Origin: Rubricoccus sp038746605
GTDB lineage: Bacteria; Bacteroidota; Rhodothermia; Rhodothermales; Rubricoccaceae
Direction of reading: 5' to 3'
Length of the DNA stretch: 64,000 nt
NCBI GenBank assembly: GCA_038746605.1
Contig: JBCDKM010000020.1
Span: 28,092-92,091 of the forward strand
The notes below the pieces were generated by a model. That model made no database searches. It was not told where the DNA came from and saw nothing but the letters and a program-made list of their open reading frames with translations. Position numbers and translations under genes: made by a program. The first letter of the stretch is position 1. The number at the start of each line of letters is the position of its first letter. Below, piece by piece: positions 26,667 through 34,697 of the stretch.

Positions 26667-27064
26667 TCGTCTCCTGAAGGAATGGCTGGACCTCTCGTCC
26701 GGGCTTGATCGATCATGTCCCGAAGCCGGTGATAGTCCGTCTCCGTGAGGTGATCCCCGGTTACCCTGAGGAGGGTTGCAAACGCCGCATCCGGCTCATC
26801 TGCGAAGAACGTGCTCACGAGATGCTCGACGGCCCGCCGGCGACCGGTCTCGCGAGAGATCGCAGGCTGGTAGAGGTACCGGACGCCATCGGATGATTGA
26901 AGGGCGTGCCCCTTCCCGACCAGGGTGGTCAGAAGGGAGCGGACAGTGGAATAGCTCGGTGGGTCCACAATCGACTCTTGCACCTCTGCCGCCGTGGCTT
27001 TTCCATGACGATGGAGAGCATCCATGATCTGACGTTCGCGACGGCTGAGAGCAGGAAGGCTCAT
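26663..27064 (-). CDS. BlaI/MecI-family transcriptional repressor (second copy)
   Basis: This 133-residue winged-helix protein is close in sequence to the BlaI at 2066: LSRRERQIMDALHRHGKATA against LSRRERQVLDVLHRLGRATA. Its recognition segment SYSTVRSLLTTLVGKGHAL differs. It is expected to repress its own operon until cleaved through the BlaR1 partner. It lies 42 bases after the M16 gene at 27107 and overlaps the BlaR1 gene. No operator-like dyad is seen directly before it, so it is probably transcribed from the promoter at 29910, where two dyads exist. Confidence 0.92.
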   Translation of the reverse strand: MSLPALSRRERQIMDALHRHGKATAAEVQESIVDPPSYSTVRSLLTTLVGKGHALQSSDGVRYLYQPAISRETGRRRAVEHLVSTFFADEPDAAFATLLRVTGDHLTETDYHRLRDMIDQARTRGPAIPSGDE

Positions 27065-27106
27065 CGTTCCAGAAAAGAAGTGGCGGTAGGGGAGGAGGGT
27101 ATGCTT

Positions 27107-28543
27107 TCAGCCACGAGCTGGCCCCCAGATGTCATCTGCGGTCAGGATGGTCACAGGGCCAATAGCGAGATCTCGAATGTCGTCTTCGATGGAGTCGAGA
27201 TCGCCGACGACCGTGAAGCTCATGCGGTCGAGTGTGAGGTACCGCTTCGCGACCCGGTGCAGGTCGCGGAGTGTTACGTCCCGAATCTGGTCCTCATACC
27301 GATTGAAATGTTCGATGGGTAGACCATGAATGAAGGTCTGATCAAGCACAGGGTTGATTCCGAAAACCGCTGAGAACGGCTCCGTGTATTGGAGTGCGAG
27401 GACATTCTGAGCAGTTTCCAGATCAGCTTGGGAGAGTTCTGTCACTCGCTCAATCTCGCGGATGAACAACTCCAGAGCAGACGCTGTCGTAGACGTTTCT
27501 ACGTTGGCATACGCGACGAACGTGCCGCCGGTGCGGAGGGAGTTCAGCAGGGATCGGGCCTCGTAGGTAAATCCCGTTTCCTCGTTGAGCCGGACGCCGA
27601 GGCGGCTGGAGGTGGCTCCACCGAAAATCATGTTCAGCACGTCTAGTGCGTAATAGTCAGGGCTGGAGCGGGGTGGTGCCTCGGCAGAGACGCGTATGAA
27701 CGATTGCACCAGGCCTGGGCGGTCGATGAGGTACACGCTGCGTGGGGTTACCGCTGACTCCGCGATGGGCGGGGTAGGAAGCACGCGTCCTGTCGGCCAC
27801 CCGTTGCTAAAGGTCTGGCTCACGTGTAACCGGATTGCATCTGCGTCGACAGCTCCGGTGATCAGGAGGGCCGCATTGGAGGGTTGAAATGCCGAGGCAT
27901 GGTGGGCGATGACATGGTCTCGGTTGATGGCGCGGAGTCCCTGGACAGTTCCATAGTAGGATCTACCATACGGGTGGGTATCTCCATACACGGCTCTCCA
28001 GTACTGCTCGTTGCCTGTCGATACAGCTGACTGGCGGAACCGGTCGAGGTAGCCTCGATGGGTTGCCTGTTGCTGTACCACATGTTCCTCGGGAAAATCG
28101 GGCCGGAGAGCAATGTCGGACAGAAGATGAAGTGCCTCCTCCATCCGAGACACCGTCGTGGTTATGCGAATGCGGGTGGCATCGCGCTCTGCGGAAGAAG
28201 AGAAGAGGAGACCGAGCGACCGAACCTCGGTTGCAATGGTGGATGCAGAACGCCCAGCGGAACCATCGTCGAGAAGCTCTGCCATCAAGACGGTGAGCCC
28301 TTCAAGACCTTGGGGATCGTTGAGCGAGCCCACTTTCACGACTAGGTCGACCTGGGCAATGGGTACATCGTCTCGCTCGATCACATAGACGGAGAGCCCG
28401 TTGGGCAAGGTGAACTGCTTGACTGCGGGGGCTTCAAAGGAGGGAAGTGGCCCCAGAGGTGGTAGTCTCCATTCGCTCGATTGTCCGAAGGCCGACGTAG
28501 CCAGAGCAACGAGAGTGAGGCAAAGACACGTGTGGAATCGCAT
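27107..28543 (-). CDS. M16-family peptidase homologue lacking the zinc site (non-catalytic subunit)
   Basis: This 478-residue secreted protein has a signal peptide (MRFHTCLCLTLVALATSAFG) and the two-domain M16 fold, with FTLPNGLSVYVIERDDVPIA and LINRPG-like SVYLIDRPGLVQSFIRV later. Where active M16 enzymes have HxxEH it reads GLEGLTVLMAELLDDG, so no zinc can bind. Pairs of active and inactive M16 chains form heterodimers in other bacteria and mitochondria. Its neighbour four bases upstream has the intact motif, so the two probably assemble as one periplasmic peptidase. Confidence 0.9.
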   Translation of the reverse strand: MRFHTCLCLTLVALATSAFGQSSEWRLPPLGPLPSFEAPAVKQFTLPNGLSVYVIERDDVPIAQVDLVVKVGSLNDPQGLEGLTVLMAELLDDGSAGRSASTIATEVRSLGLLFSSSAERDATRIRITTTVSRMEEALHLLSDIALRPDFPEEHVVQQQATHRGYLDRFRQSAVSTGNEQYWRAVYGDTHPYGRSYYGTVQGLRAINRDHVIAHHASAFQPSNAALLITGAVDADAIRLHVSQTFSNGWPTGRVLPTPPIAESAVTPRSVYLIDRPGLVQSFIRVSAEAPPRSSPDYYALDVLNMIFGGATSSRLGVRLNEETGFTYEARSLLNSLRTGGTFVAYANVETSTTASALELFIREIERVTELSQADLETAQNVLALQYTEPFSAVFGINPVLDQTFIHGLPIEHFNRYEDQIRDVTLRDLHRVAKRYLTLDRMSFTVVGDLDSIEDDIRDLAIGPVTILTADDIWGPARG

Positions 28544-28547
28544 GGGA

Positions 28548-29909
28548 TCAGTCAGAAGTGACGAATGTGGAGCCGGACACTGCGCGGTCCGTCTGTCCTG
28601 CAGGTACGAGCGATAACACGACGCGGCGGTCGTCGGTGAGATAGGTCAGCGCGGCGTCTGAGAGATCCTGAGGCATGAGGCCCCGGTACTGCAGCCGTGT
28701 GGTTTCGAAGTAGCCGGGTAGGCCTAAGAGACGCGTGTATCTCTCGAGGGCAGTTGCTCGGTTGCCTGCTCCCTGCAGAGTGGCCAGCCATAGGGTTTCG
28801 TTCGTGCGAACAAACTGCGTTACATCCTGTTCAGTTGGTCCTGCTTTCATCCGCGAGACTTCGGAATCCACCGCGACAAGCACCTCGTCCAGTGTTCGGC
28901 CCTCGCGTGGCGTAGCGATGATCTGAAGGCTACTCGCGTGATCGCGCAGTTCATAGCTCGCCCAGACACCGCTGGCGACGCCCAGGTCGTCTACGAGTCG
29001 TTTGCGTAGCCAGCCAGTCTCGCGGTTGTCTAGAAGATCTACGATGGCTTGCAATGGTGCCTCAGCAGGATGAAATGCTGGTACGGTGCGCCACTGGATG
29101 TAGAGTCTCGGAGAGGATGCAAGTGGGTCTTCATAAGCGATCCGGGCCTCCCCGCGCTCATCGTACGCAGAGAGGGTGGAAGCCGATGCCCGCGCTGGAG
29201 GAGCTATCGGTGGGATGGGGCCATAGAACTGCTCGATGAGTCGGCGAGTCTCCTGGAGGTCGATATCTCCCATCACGATGAGTGTCGCGACGTTTGGGCC
29301 GTAGAACGTCCGGTAGAACGTCTCGACATCGCTGTAGGAGGCGGCATCGATGTCCCGGATCGAGCCGATCGTCGGAGTGTGATAGGGGTGGCCTTGTGGG
29401 AAAAGGGCACGGTCGATGAGCAGTCGCGCGTTTCCATATGCTCGCGTGTCGTAGCGCTCCCACCGTTCGTTCTTGACCACATCCCGCTCGATGTCAAAGT
29501 CTTCGGGGGTGATCCGGTCGAGGAGGTTCACCATCCGGTGTGCGTCGATAGCGAGCATGCGCGCGAGTGCGTGTTTCGCCCCCCACATGGTGTAGAGGGT
29601 GCGGTCGTGGTCCGTCATGGCGACAGCGCCCCCTCCAACCTCGACGAGGTCTTCGATCTCGTCGTACTTGTGCATGAGGTGCTCGAACAGGTGGGCGAAG
29701 CCCGTCAGGTGCTCGGGGTCGTCGCCCCCTCCGACTTCGTAGGATGTGAATACTGAGGCGAAGGGAGTTGCAGTGGTGCGATGAAGGACGACATCGAGCC
29801 CGTTTTCGAGTTGGAAGCGCTCGTAGGCGAAGTCGAGGCGCCCTGTCTCTTGGGCTGTGGATGAGGCTGGAAGCAAGGCCGTGAGAAGAAGGAACCAGAG
29901 GAGTTTCAA
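28548..29909 (-). CDS. M16-family zinc peptidase (catalytic subunit)
   Basis: This 453-residue exported metallopeptidase has a signal peptide (LLWFLLLTALLPASSTAQ) and the inverted zinc motif HLFEH at about residues 73-77, with a downstream glutamate in NERWERYDTRAYG. The start codon is TTG at 29909: an in-frame stop lies eight codons upstream, and no ATG precedes the signal peptide. A palindromic site begins only three bases before it, which leaves no room for a ribosome binding site, so a leaderless transcript is possible. It heads a four-gene operon with the inactive M16, blaI and blaR1. Substrates may be signal peptides or envelope peptides. Confidence 0.9.
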   Translation of the reverse strand: MKLLWFLLLTALLPASSTAQETGRLDFAYERFQLENGLDVVLHRTTATPFASVFTSYEVGGGDDPEHLTGFAHLFEHLMHKYDEIEDLVEVGGGAVAMTDHDRTLYTMWGAKHALARMLAIDAHRMVNLLDRITPEDFDIERDVVKNERWERYDTRAYGNARLLIDRALFPQGHPYHTPTIGSIRDIDAASYSDVETFYRTFYGPNVATLIVMGDIDLQETRRLIEQFYGPIPPIAPPARASASTLSAYDERGEARIAYEDPLASSPRLYIQWRTVPAFHPAEAPLQAIVDLLDNRETGWLRKRLVDDLGVASGVWASYELRDHASSLQIIATPREGRTLDEVLVAVDSEVSRMKAGPTEQDVTQFVRTNETLWLATLQGAGNRATALERYTRLLGLPGYFETTRLQYRGLMPQDLSDAALTYLTDDRRVVLSLVPAGQTDRAVSGSTFVTSD

Positions 29910-29912
29910 GGG

Positions 29913-29932
29913 GGTGCGGGTTTTGTCGCACC
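29913..29932. promoter_or_regulatory. Candidate BlaI operator 3
   Basis: GGTGCGGGTTTTGTCGCACC has arms GGTGCG and CGCACC. It is three bases from the TTG start of the M16 operon and 57 bases from a second dyad, an arrangement suited to cooperative repressor binding over the promoter. Confidence 0.65.
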
Positions 29933-29969
29933 TCTAGTCTACGTCACGTGGCAACGGGAATCCAGAGGA

Positions 29970-29989
29970 GGTGCGATTTTTATCGCACC
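29970..29989. promoter_or_regulatory. Candidate BlaI operator 4
   Basis: GGTGCGATTTTTATCGCACC has eight-base arms, GGTGCGAT and ATCGCACC, the cleanest dyad of the four sites. It lies between the divergent M16 operon and coaD, 45 bases before the coaD start, so coaD transcription may also be touched. Confidence 0.65.
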
Positions 29990-30034
29990 CTCCTGTTGGA
30001 ACGCAAGTCGGTCGTCGAGACGTACTCTTCCTCT

Positions 30035-30517
30035 ATGCCTCTCGCTCTCTACGCTGGCACCTTCGACCCCGTCACGCTCGGTCACGTGGACGTGATCGCC
30101 CGTACGTTGGCGCTTTTCGAGCGTGTGGAAGTAACGGTCGCCGTTAATGCGTCCAAGCGAACACTCTTCAGCGCGAAGGAGCGCACCGCACTGATCCGCG
30201 AGAGCACGGCGGATCTGGAGGGCGCGGACCGTCTCGCGGTTTCACAGTTCGAGGGCCTCCTCGTGGACCACGCAAGGACCATCGGCGCGAGGGTGCTCGT
30301 GCGCGGCATCCGCGGCCCAGCCGACTTCGACTACGAGATGCGCATGGCGATGGCGAACCGCCATCTCGCCTCCGGCCTGGAGACGGTGTTCCTCGCGCCC
30401 GACGCTGCGCTCCAGTTCGTGTCCTCCTCCATCGTCCGAGACGTACACCGCTGGGGTGGCGACACCGCTGGGTTCGTGCCCGAGGCGGTCCAGCGCGCCT
30501 TGGGCGCCCGGCGCTGA
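30035..30517 (+). CDS. coaD: Phosphopantetheine adenylyltransferase
   Basis: CoaD transfers AMP to 4'-phosphopantetheine in coenzyme A synthesis. The 160-residue Rossmann protein shows LYAGTFDPVTLGHVDVI with the TxGH motif, and VRGIRGPADFDYEM and VSSSIVRDVHRWGG, the family signatures. An upstream start at 29948 would run through the dyad at 29970, so the ATG at 30035 is preferred. It is followed by the aminotransferase gene after a palindrome. Confidence 0.95.
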   Translation: MPLALYAGTFDPVTLGHVDVIARTLALFERVEVTVAVNASKRTLFSAKERTALIRESTADLEGADRLAVSQFEGLLVDHARTIGARVLVRGIRGPADFDYEMRMAMANRHLASGLETVFLAPDAALQFVSSSIVRDVHRWGGDTAGFVPEAVQRALGARR

Positions 30518-30523
30518 CTCCCC

Positions 30524-30543
30524 CCGCCGCGGCGCCGAGGCGG
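30524..30543. repeat. Palindromic repeat, short form, CG centre, one arm change
   Basis: The left arm is CCGCCGCGG. It begins seven bases after the coaD stop codon. Confidence 0.8.
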
Positions 30544-30609
30544 GAGAAGTCACGGAACCGCTACCGGAAGTCGCGAGGAGAGCGGCCTGCCCGCGCGGTA
30601 GTTTGGGGC

Positions 30610-31833
30610 ATGACTGAGACCGCCCCCACACCCGTCTCCCAGGCTCTCAACCCGCACGTCGCGACGGTGCGGCCCTCGGCCACGCTGGCCGTCTCCGCTC
30701 GCGCGAAGGAACTCAAGCGCGAAGGCCGCGACGTGATCGCGCTTTCCGCTGGAGAGCCGGATTTTGGCACGCCTGCCCCCATCGCCGAGGCCGCGCACCA
30801 GGCCATCCGCGACGGCTTCACCCATTACACCCCAAACCCCGGCACGCCCGAGCTTCGCGAGGCCGTCGCCCGCAAGCTCAAGCGGGACAACGGGATCGAG
30901 GTGGAGGTGTCGCAGGTGATCTGCTCCAACGGCGCGAAGCAATCCGTCGTGCAGTCGATCCTCGCGGTCTGCGGCCCCGGTGACGAGGTGGTCATCCCCG
31001 CGCCGTACTGGGTGAGTTATCCCGAGATGGCCCGCCTCGCGGGGGCCACACCCGTCATCGTGCCGGCTGCCGCCGCGAATGGCTACCGCATGACGCCCGA
31101 GGCGCTGGCAGGCGCACTCACAGAGAACACGCGCGTCGTGCTCGTCAACTCGCCCTCCAACCCGACCGGTGCGGTCTATTCCCCGGACGAGGTCCGCGCC
31201 CTCGCTGAGGTCGTCCGGGACCACCCACGTGCGCTCGTCGTGGCGGACGAGATCTACGAGAAGGTCCTCTTCGATGCGGAGCATCTCGCGATGGCGTCTC
31301 TCCCCGGCATGGCGGAGCGGACGATGACCGTCAACGGGTTCTCGAAGGCGTACGCGATGACGGGCTGGCGTCTCGGCTACGCGGCTGGGCCTGAGTGGTG
31401 GGTCCGCGCGATGGCGATCATCCAGAGCCAGTTCACCAGCGGTCCGTCGTCCATCTCGCAACACGCAGGCGTCGCCGCACTCGAAATGGAAGAGGCCCCG
31501 ATCCGCGAGATGGTGGTCGCTTTTCGCGCGCGTCGCGACGCGTTCCTCGCGCGACTCACCGCCATCCCTGGCGTGGAGTGTCCGAAGCCTGAGGGTGCGT
31601 TCTACCTCTTCCCGGATGTGTCGGCCGCGTACGGTCGCCGGACGCCCACAGGTCAGACCATCGCGGGCAGCGCGGACCTCTGCCTCTACCTCCTCGACGA
31701 GCACGGCGTGGCTCTCGTGCCCGGCGTGGCCTTCGGCGACGACAACGGTGTCCGCATCTCCTACGCGGCTGCGCTGGACGACCTCATGCGTGCCGCCGAC
31801 CGCATCGAGGTGGGCCTCGCGGCCTTGACATAG
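30610..31833 (+). CDS. Pyridoxal-phosphate-dependent aminotransferase, class I (aspartate type)
   Basis: This 407-residue fold-type I enzyme probably transfers the amino group between aspartate and 2-oxoglutarate or similar acids. It has ALSAGEPDFGTPAPIAEAA near the N-terminus, VNSPSNPTGAVYS, VADEIYEKVLFD and NGFSKAYAMTGWRLGYAAG, where the lysine at about residue 246 binds pyridoxal phosphate. The arginine in GVRISYAAALD binds the substrate carboxylate. TAGTTTGG at 30600 could be a promoter -7 box. It could also serve another 2-oxo acid; aspC-like substrate choice is from family resemblance only. Confidence 0.9.
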   Translation: MTETAPTPVSQALNPHVATVRPSATLAVSARAKELKREGRDVIALSAGEPDFGTPAPIAEAAHQAIRDGFTHYTPNPGTPELREAVARKLKRDNGIEVEVSQVICSNGAKQSVVQSILAVCGPGDEVVIPAPYWVSYPEMARLAGATPVIVPAAAANGYRMTPEALAGALTENTRVVLVNSPSNPTGAVYSPDEVRALAEVVRDHPRALVVADEIYEKVLFDAEHLAMASLPGMAERTMTVNGFSKAYAMTGWRLGYAAGPEWWVRAMAIIQSQFTSGPSSISQHAGVAALEMEEAPIREMVVAFRARRDAFLARLTAIPGVECPKPEGAFYLFPDVSAAYGRRTPTGQTIAGSADLCLYLLDEHGVALVPGVAFGDDNGVRISYAAALDDLMRAADRIEVGLAALT

Positions 31834-31844
31834 GGCGGCTCCTC

Positions 31845-31878
31845 CCGCCTCGGTCACTCCACGGAGGCCCCGGGGCGG
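31845..31878. repeat. Palindromic repeat, long-loop form
   Basis: Arms CCGCCTCGG and CCGGGGCGG enclose TCACTCCACGGAGGCC. It begins 11 bases after the aminotransferase stop codon. Confidence 0.75.
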
Positions 31879-31960
31879 GCGGAACGGGGCCAGAGTGGCA
31901 TCGCCGCCCCGTGGCGGCGGACGGCCGTTTATCTTCGCCCATCGCCACTCCTGATCCCCG

Positions 31961-34549
31961 GTGAGCACCCCTCGCAAGCGACGCTCCTCGAAGTCGAAGG
32001 CCAAGAAGAAGACGAGCGACGTCGCGCTCTCGCGCCAGCGCAAGCTCGAAATCCTCGGGCTCGTGCTGATGGCGCTCGCGCTGCTGCTCAGCCTCGCCGT
32101 CGTCACCCACTCGCGCGCGGACGACACCATGCTCGACCGCGAGAGCATGGAGACGCTCCTCGCGCCTGGAGACAACCGTGCGGAGAACCTCCTCGGACCC
32201 ATCGGGGCCATCGTGTCGCGCGCGCTCGTGACGGATCTGCTCGGCTTCCCGGTGCTCATCCTGCTGGGCGTTCTCTTCGCGTGGGGCTACGTGTTGCTGC
32301 GGCAGAAGACGCCGCTGTTTCTGCCGATGTTCACCGGCCTCGCCTTCGCGGGCTCCTTCTTCCTGGCCTGCCTCATGGGCTGGATCGACGCGCGGGCGGA
32401 TGCTCCGCTCGATCTCTGGAGCGGTGCGCTCGGCGCAGGAGTCTCCGGCTGGATCGAAGGGCTCGTTGGCCCGGTGGGGGCGTTCGTGGTCCTCGCGCTG
32501 GCCGTCGTCGTGGTTGTGCTGCTCGTGTGGGACCGCGACATCCAGGCGTCGCTGGACCGTGCCGAGGGCGCGGTGGGCGGTCTCGGGTCCGGCCTCGCGG
32601 CCTCGTGGGCGAGCTATCGCGAGGGCGCCGCGGAGCGCCGTGATCTGCGTCAGAAGGCGCTCGCCGAACGGGCCGCCGACCGAGAGAAATCGCGCAAGGA
32701 GAAGGAGAAGAGCCGTCTGCCAAAGGAGAAGACCCGGAGCCCGGAGAAGGCTGCGCGCGACCGCGAGAAGGCCCAGGAGGCGCAGCGCCAGCTTCGCGAG
32801 ATCGACTCCCGGCCGACGCCGCCCGTCCCCGAGGCGCCGCCCTCAGAGACTCCCGCCTTCGCCGGCCTCCCGCCTGCCGACCCAGCCAACCTGCCGGGCG
32901 GAGGCGACGGCATGTCGGTCAACGTTCACACCGGCATCGAGGAGGAGACCGCCGACCTCGACGCTGCGCGCGGCGACTCCGGGCGCACGAAGGTCCGCCC
33001 GAACGAGCGCGAACTGGCCTACGACTATCCGTCCATCGAACTGCTGGAGGAGTCCGACACGGACGCCGAAGTGGACCTGGACGAGATCGAGGAGAACAAG
33101 CAGATCCTCCTAGACAAGCTGGAGACGTACAACATCCAGATCGAGGAGATCGACGCGGTCGTGGGGCCGACGGTCACGCGCTACGAGTTGACCCCGGCGG
33201 CAGGCGTCAAGATCAGCCGCATCACCGCGCTGGAGAACGACCTCGCGATGGCCCTCGCCGCGGCGGGCATCCGCATCATCGCGCCCATCCCGGGCAAGAG
33301 CAGCATCGGTGTGGAGATCCCGAACCGCTCGCGCGAGATGGTGCGCCTCCGTCAGACGCTGGAGAAGAAGAAGTTCCGCGACGCGGGCCGAGGCGGTGGC
33401 ATGGCGCTCCCGGTGCCCATCGGCAAGACGATCGAGGGGGAGACGCACCTCGTGGACCTCGCGAAGATGCCGCACCTGCTCATCGCGGGCGCGACGGGCT
33501 CCGGTAAGTCGGTCGGTATCAACACGCTCATCGCGGGGCTCCTCTACGCCAAGCACCCGGCCGATCTCAAGTTCGTGATGGTCGACCCGAAGAAGATCGA
33601 GCTCAACACGTACGCGACGCTGCTGGATCACTTCGTCGCGATGCCGGAGGACGGCGAGGAGCCCATCACGACGGACTTCGCGCAGGCTGCCGCTGTGCTC
33701 CGTTCTTGCGAGCGCGAGATGGAGATCCGCTACGACCTCCTCGCCGAGGCGGGTGTGCGCGGCATCAGCGAGTACAACAAGAAGGTCGCCAGCGGCAAGC
33801 TCGCGGACCTCGGCCCGAAGCACCGCCACCTGCCGTACATCGTCGTGGTGGTGGACGAGCTAGCGGACCTCATGATGACCTCCGCAAAGGAGGTGGAGGC
33901 GCCCATCGCGCGGCTGGCGCAGATGGCGCGAGCGGTCGGCGTCCACCTCGTCATCGCGACGCAGCGGCCGTCCGTGGACGTGATCACGGGCCTCATCAAG
34001 GCCAACTTCCCGAGCCGCATCGCCTACCAGACCTCCTCCAAGATCGACTCCCGCACCATCATCGACGGGGGTGGCGCGGAGCAACTCGTCGGCAACGGCG
34101 ACTGTCTGTACATGAACGGCTCGCGCATCACGCGCCTCCAGGGACCGTTCGTGAGCGTGGGCGAAATCGAGGCCATCGCGGACCACATCGGCGGGCAGGA
34201 GGGCGCCGGGCCGTATCTGCTCCCGCCGATGGAGCCGGGCTCGGACGCGCCGGAGGGGGCCGCTGGAGCCAACGTCGAGGACCGCGACGATCTCTTCGAG
34301 GACGCCGCCAAGGTCATCGTGCGGAGTCAGCAGGGCTCGGTCTCGTTGTTGCAGCGAAAGCTCTCGGTCGGATACACGCGGGCGGCCCGCCTCGTGGATC
34401 AGTTGGAGGAGGCCGGGATCGTCGGGCCGTTCGAGGGCTCGAAGGCGCGCGAGGTGCTCGTCGCCAACGAGAGCCAGCTGGACGCGCTCCTCTCCGGCGA
34501 GACCAACGTGGAGGACGTCTCCGGCGACGTGCCGTTCGATTTTCAGTGA
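31961..34549 (+). CDS. ftsK: DNA translocase FtsK/SpoIIIE family
   Basis: FtsK pumps chromosomal DNA through the division septum. The 862-residue protein has a Lys-rich N-terminus, four membrane helices within about residues 30-190, a charged linker with an RxKxEKEK repeat, then the motor domain. Walker A is AGATGSGKSVGI at about residue 509 and Walker B IVVVVDELADLM at about 628. The C-terminal gamma domain (RKLSVGYTRAARLVDQLEEA) recognises orienting sequences. The start is the GTG at 31961. TATCTTCG at 31930 may be a promoter element. A heptanucleotide array begins directly after the stop. Confidence 0.96.
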   Translation: MSTPRKRRSSKSKAKKKTSDVALSRQRKLEILGLVLMALALLLSLAVVTHSRADDTMLDRESMETLLAPGDNRAENLLGPIGAIVSRALVTDLLGFPVLILLGVLFAWGYVLLRQKTPLFLPMFTGLAFAGSFFLACLMGWIDARADAPLDLWSGALGAGVSGWIEGLVGPVGAFVVLALAVVVVVLLVWDRDIQASLDRAEGAVGGLGSGLAASWASYREGAAERRDLRQKALAERAADREKSRKEKEKSRLPKEKTRSPEKAARDREKAQEAQRQLREIDSRPTPPVPEAPPSETPAFAGLPPADPANLPGGGDGMSVNVHTGIEEETADLDAARGDSGRTKVRPNERELAYDYPSIELLEESDTDAEVDLDEIEENKQILLDKLETYNIQIEEIDAVVGPTVTRYELTPAAGVKISRITALENDLAMALAAAGIRIIAPIPGKSSIGVEIPNRSREMVRLRQTLEKKKFRDAGRGGGMALPVPIGKTIEGETHLVDLAKMPHLLIAGATGSGKSVGINTLIAGLLYAKHPADLKFVMVDPKKIELNTYATLLDHFVAMPEDGEEPITTDFAQAAAVLRSCEREMEIRYDLLAEAGVRGISEYNKKVASGKLADLGPKHRHLPYIVVVVDELADLMMTSAKEVEAPIARLAQMARAVGVHLVIATQRPSVDVITGLIKANFPSRIAYQTSSKIDSRTIIDGGGAEQLVGNGDCLYMNGSRITRLQGPFVSVGEIEAIADHIGGQEGAGPYLLPPMEPGSDAPEGAAGANVEDRDDLFEDAAKVIVRSQQGSVSLLQRKLSVGYTRAARLVDQLEEAGIVGPFEGSKAREVLVANESQLDALLSGETNVEDVSGDVPFDFQ

Positions 34550-34551
34550 TG

Positions 34552-34577
34552 GGGTTCGGGGTTCGCGGTTCAGGGTT
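34552..34577. repeat. Heptanucleotide array, GGGTTCG units
   Basis: Three to four degenerate GGGTTCG units touch the ftsK stop codon. The complementary array lies at 34667, so the two can pair across the palindrome at 34587. Confidence 0.8.
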
Positions 34578-34586
34578 GTGGTGGCC

Positions 34587-34620
34587 CCGCCTCGGTAGTC
34601 TCACGGGCACACCGAGCCGG
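34587..34620. repeat. Palindromic repeat, long-loop form between two inverted arrays
   Basis: Arms CCGCCTCGG and CCGAGCCGG (one change) enclose TAGTCTCACGGGCACA. The loop shares CACGGGCACA with the copy at 13711. Confidence 0.75.
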
Positions 34621-34666
34621 ACGAGGTCAGGCGCGATACGCGAAGCGGCCCCGGTGTCACGAAGGG

Positions 34667-34693
34667 CGAACCCCGAACCCCGAACCCCGAACC
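34667..34693. repeat. Heptanucleotide array, CGAACCC units
   Basis: Four units of CGAACCC end five bases before the purK start codon. They are the reverse complement of the array after ftsK. Confidence 0.85.
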
Positions 34694-34697
34694 TCCT

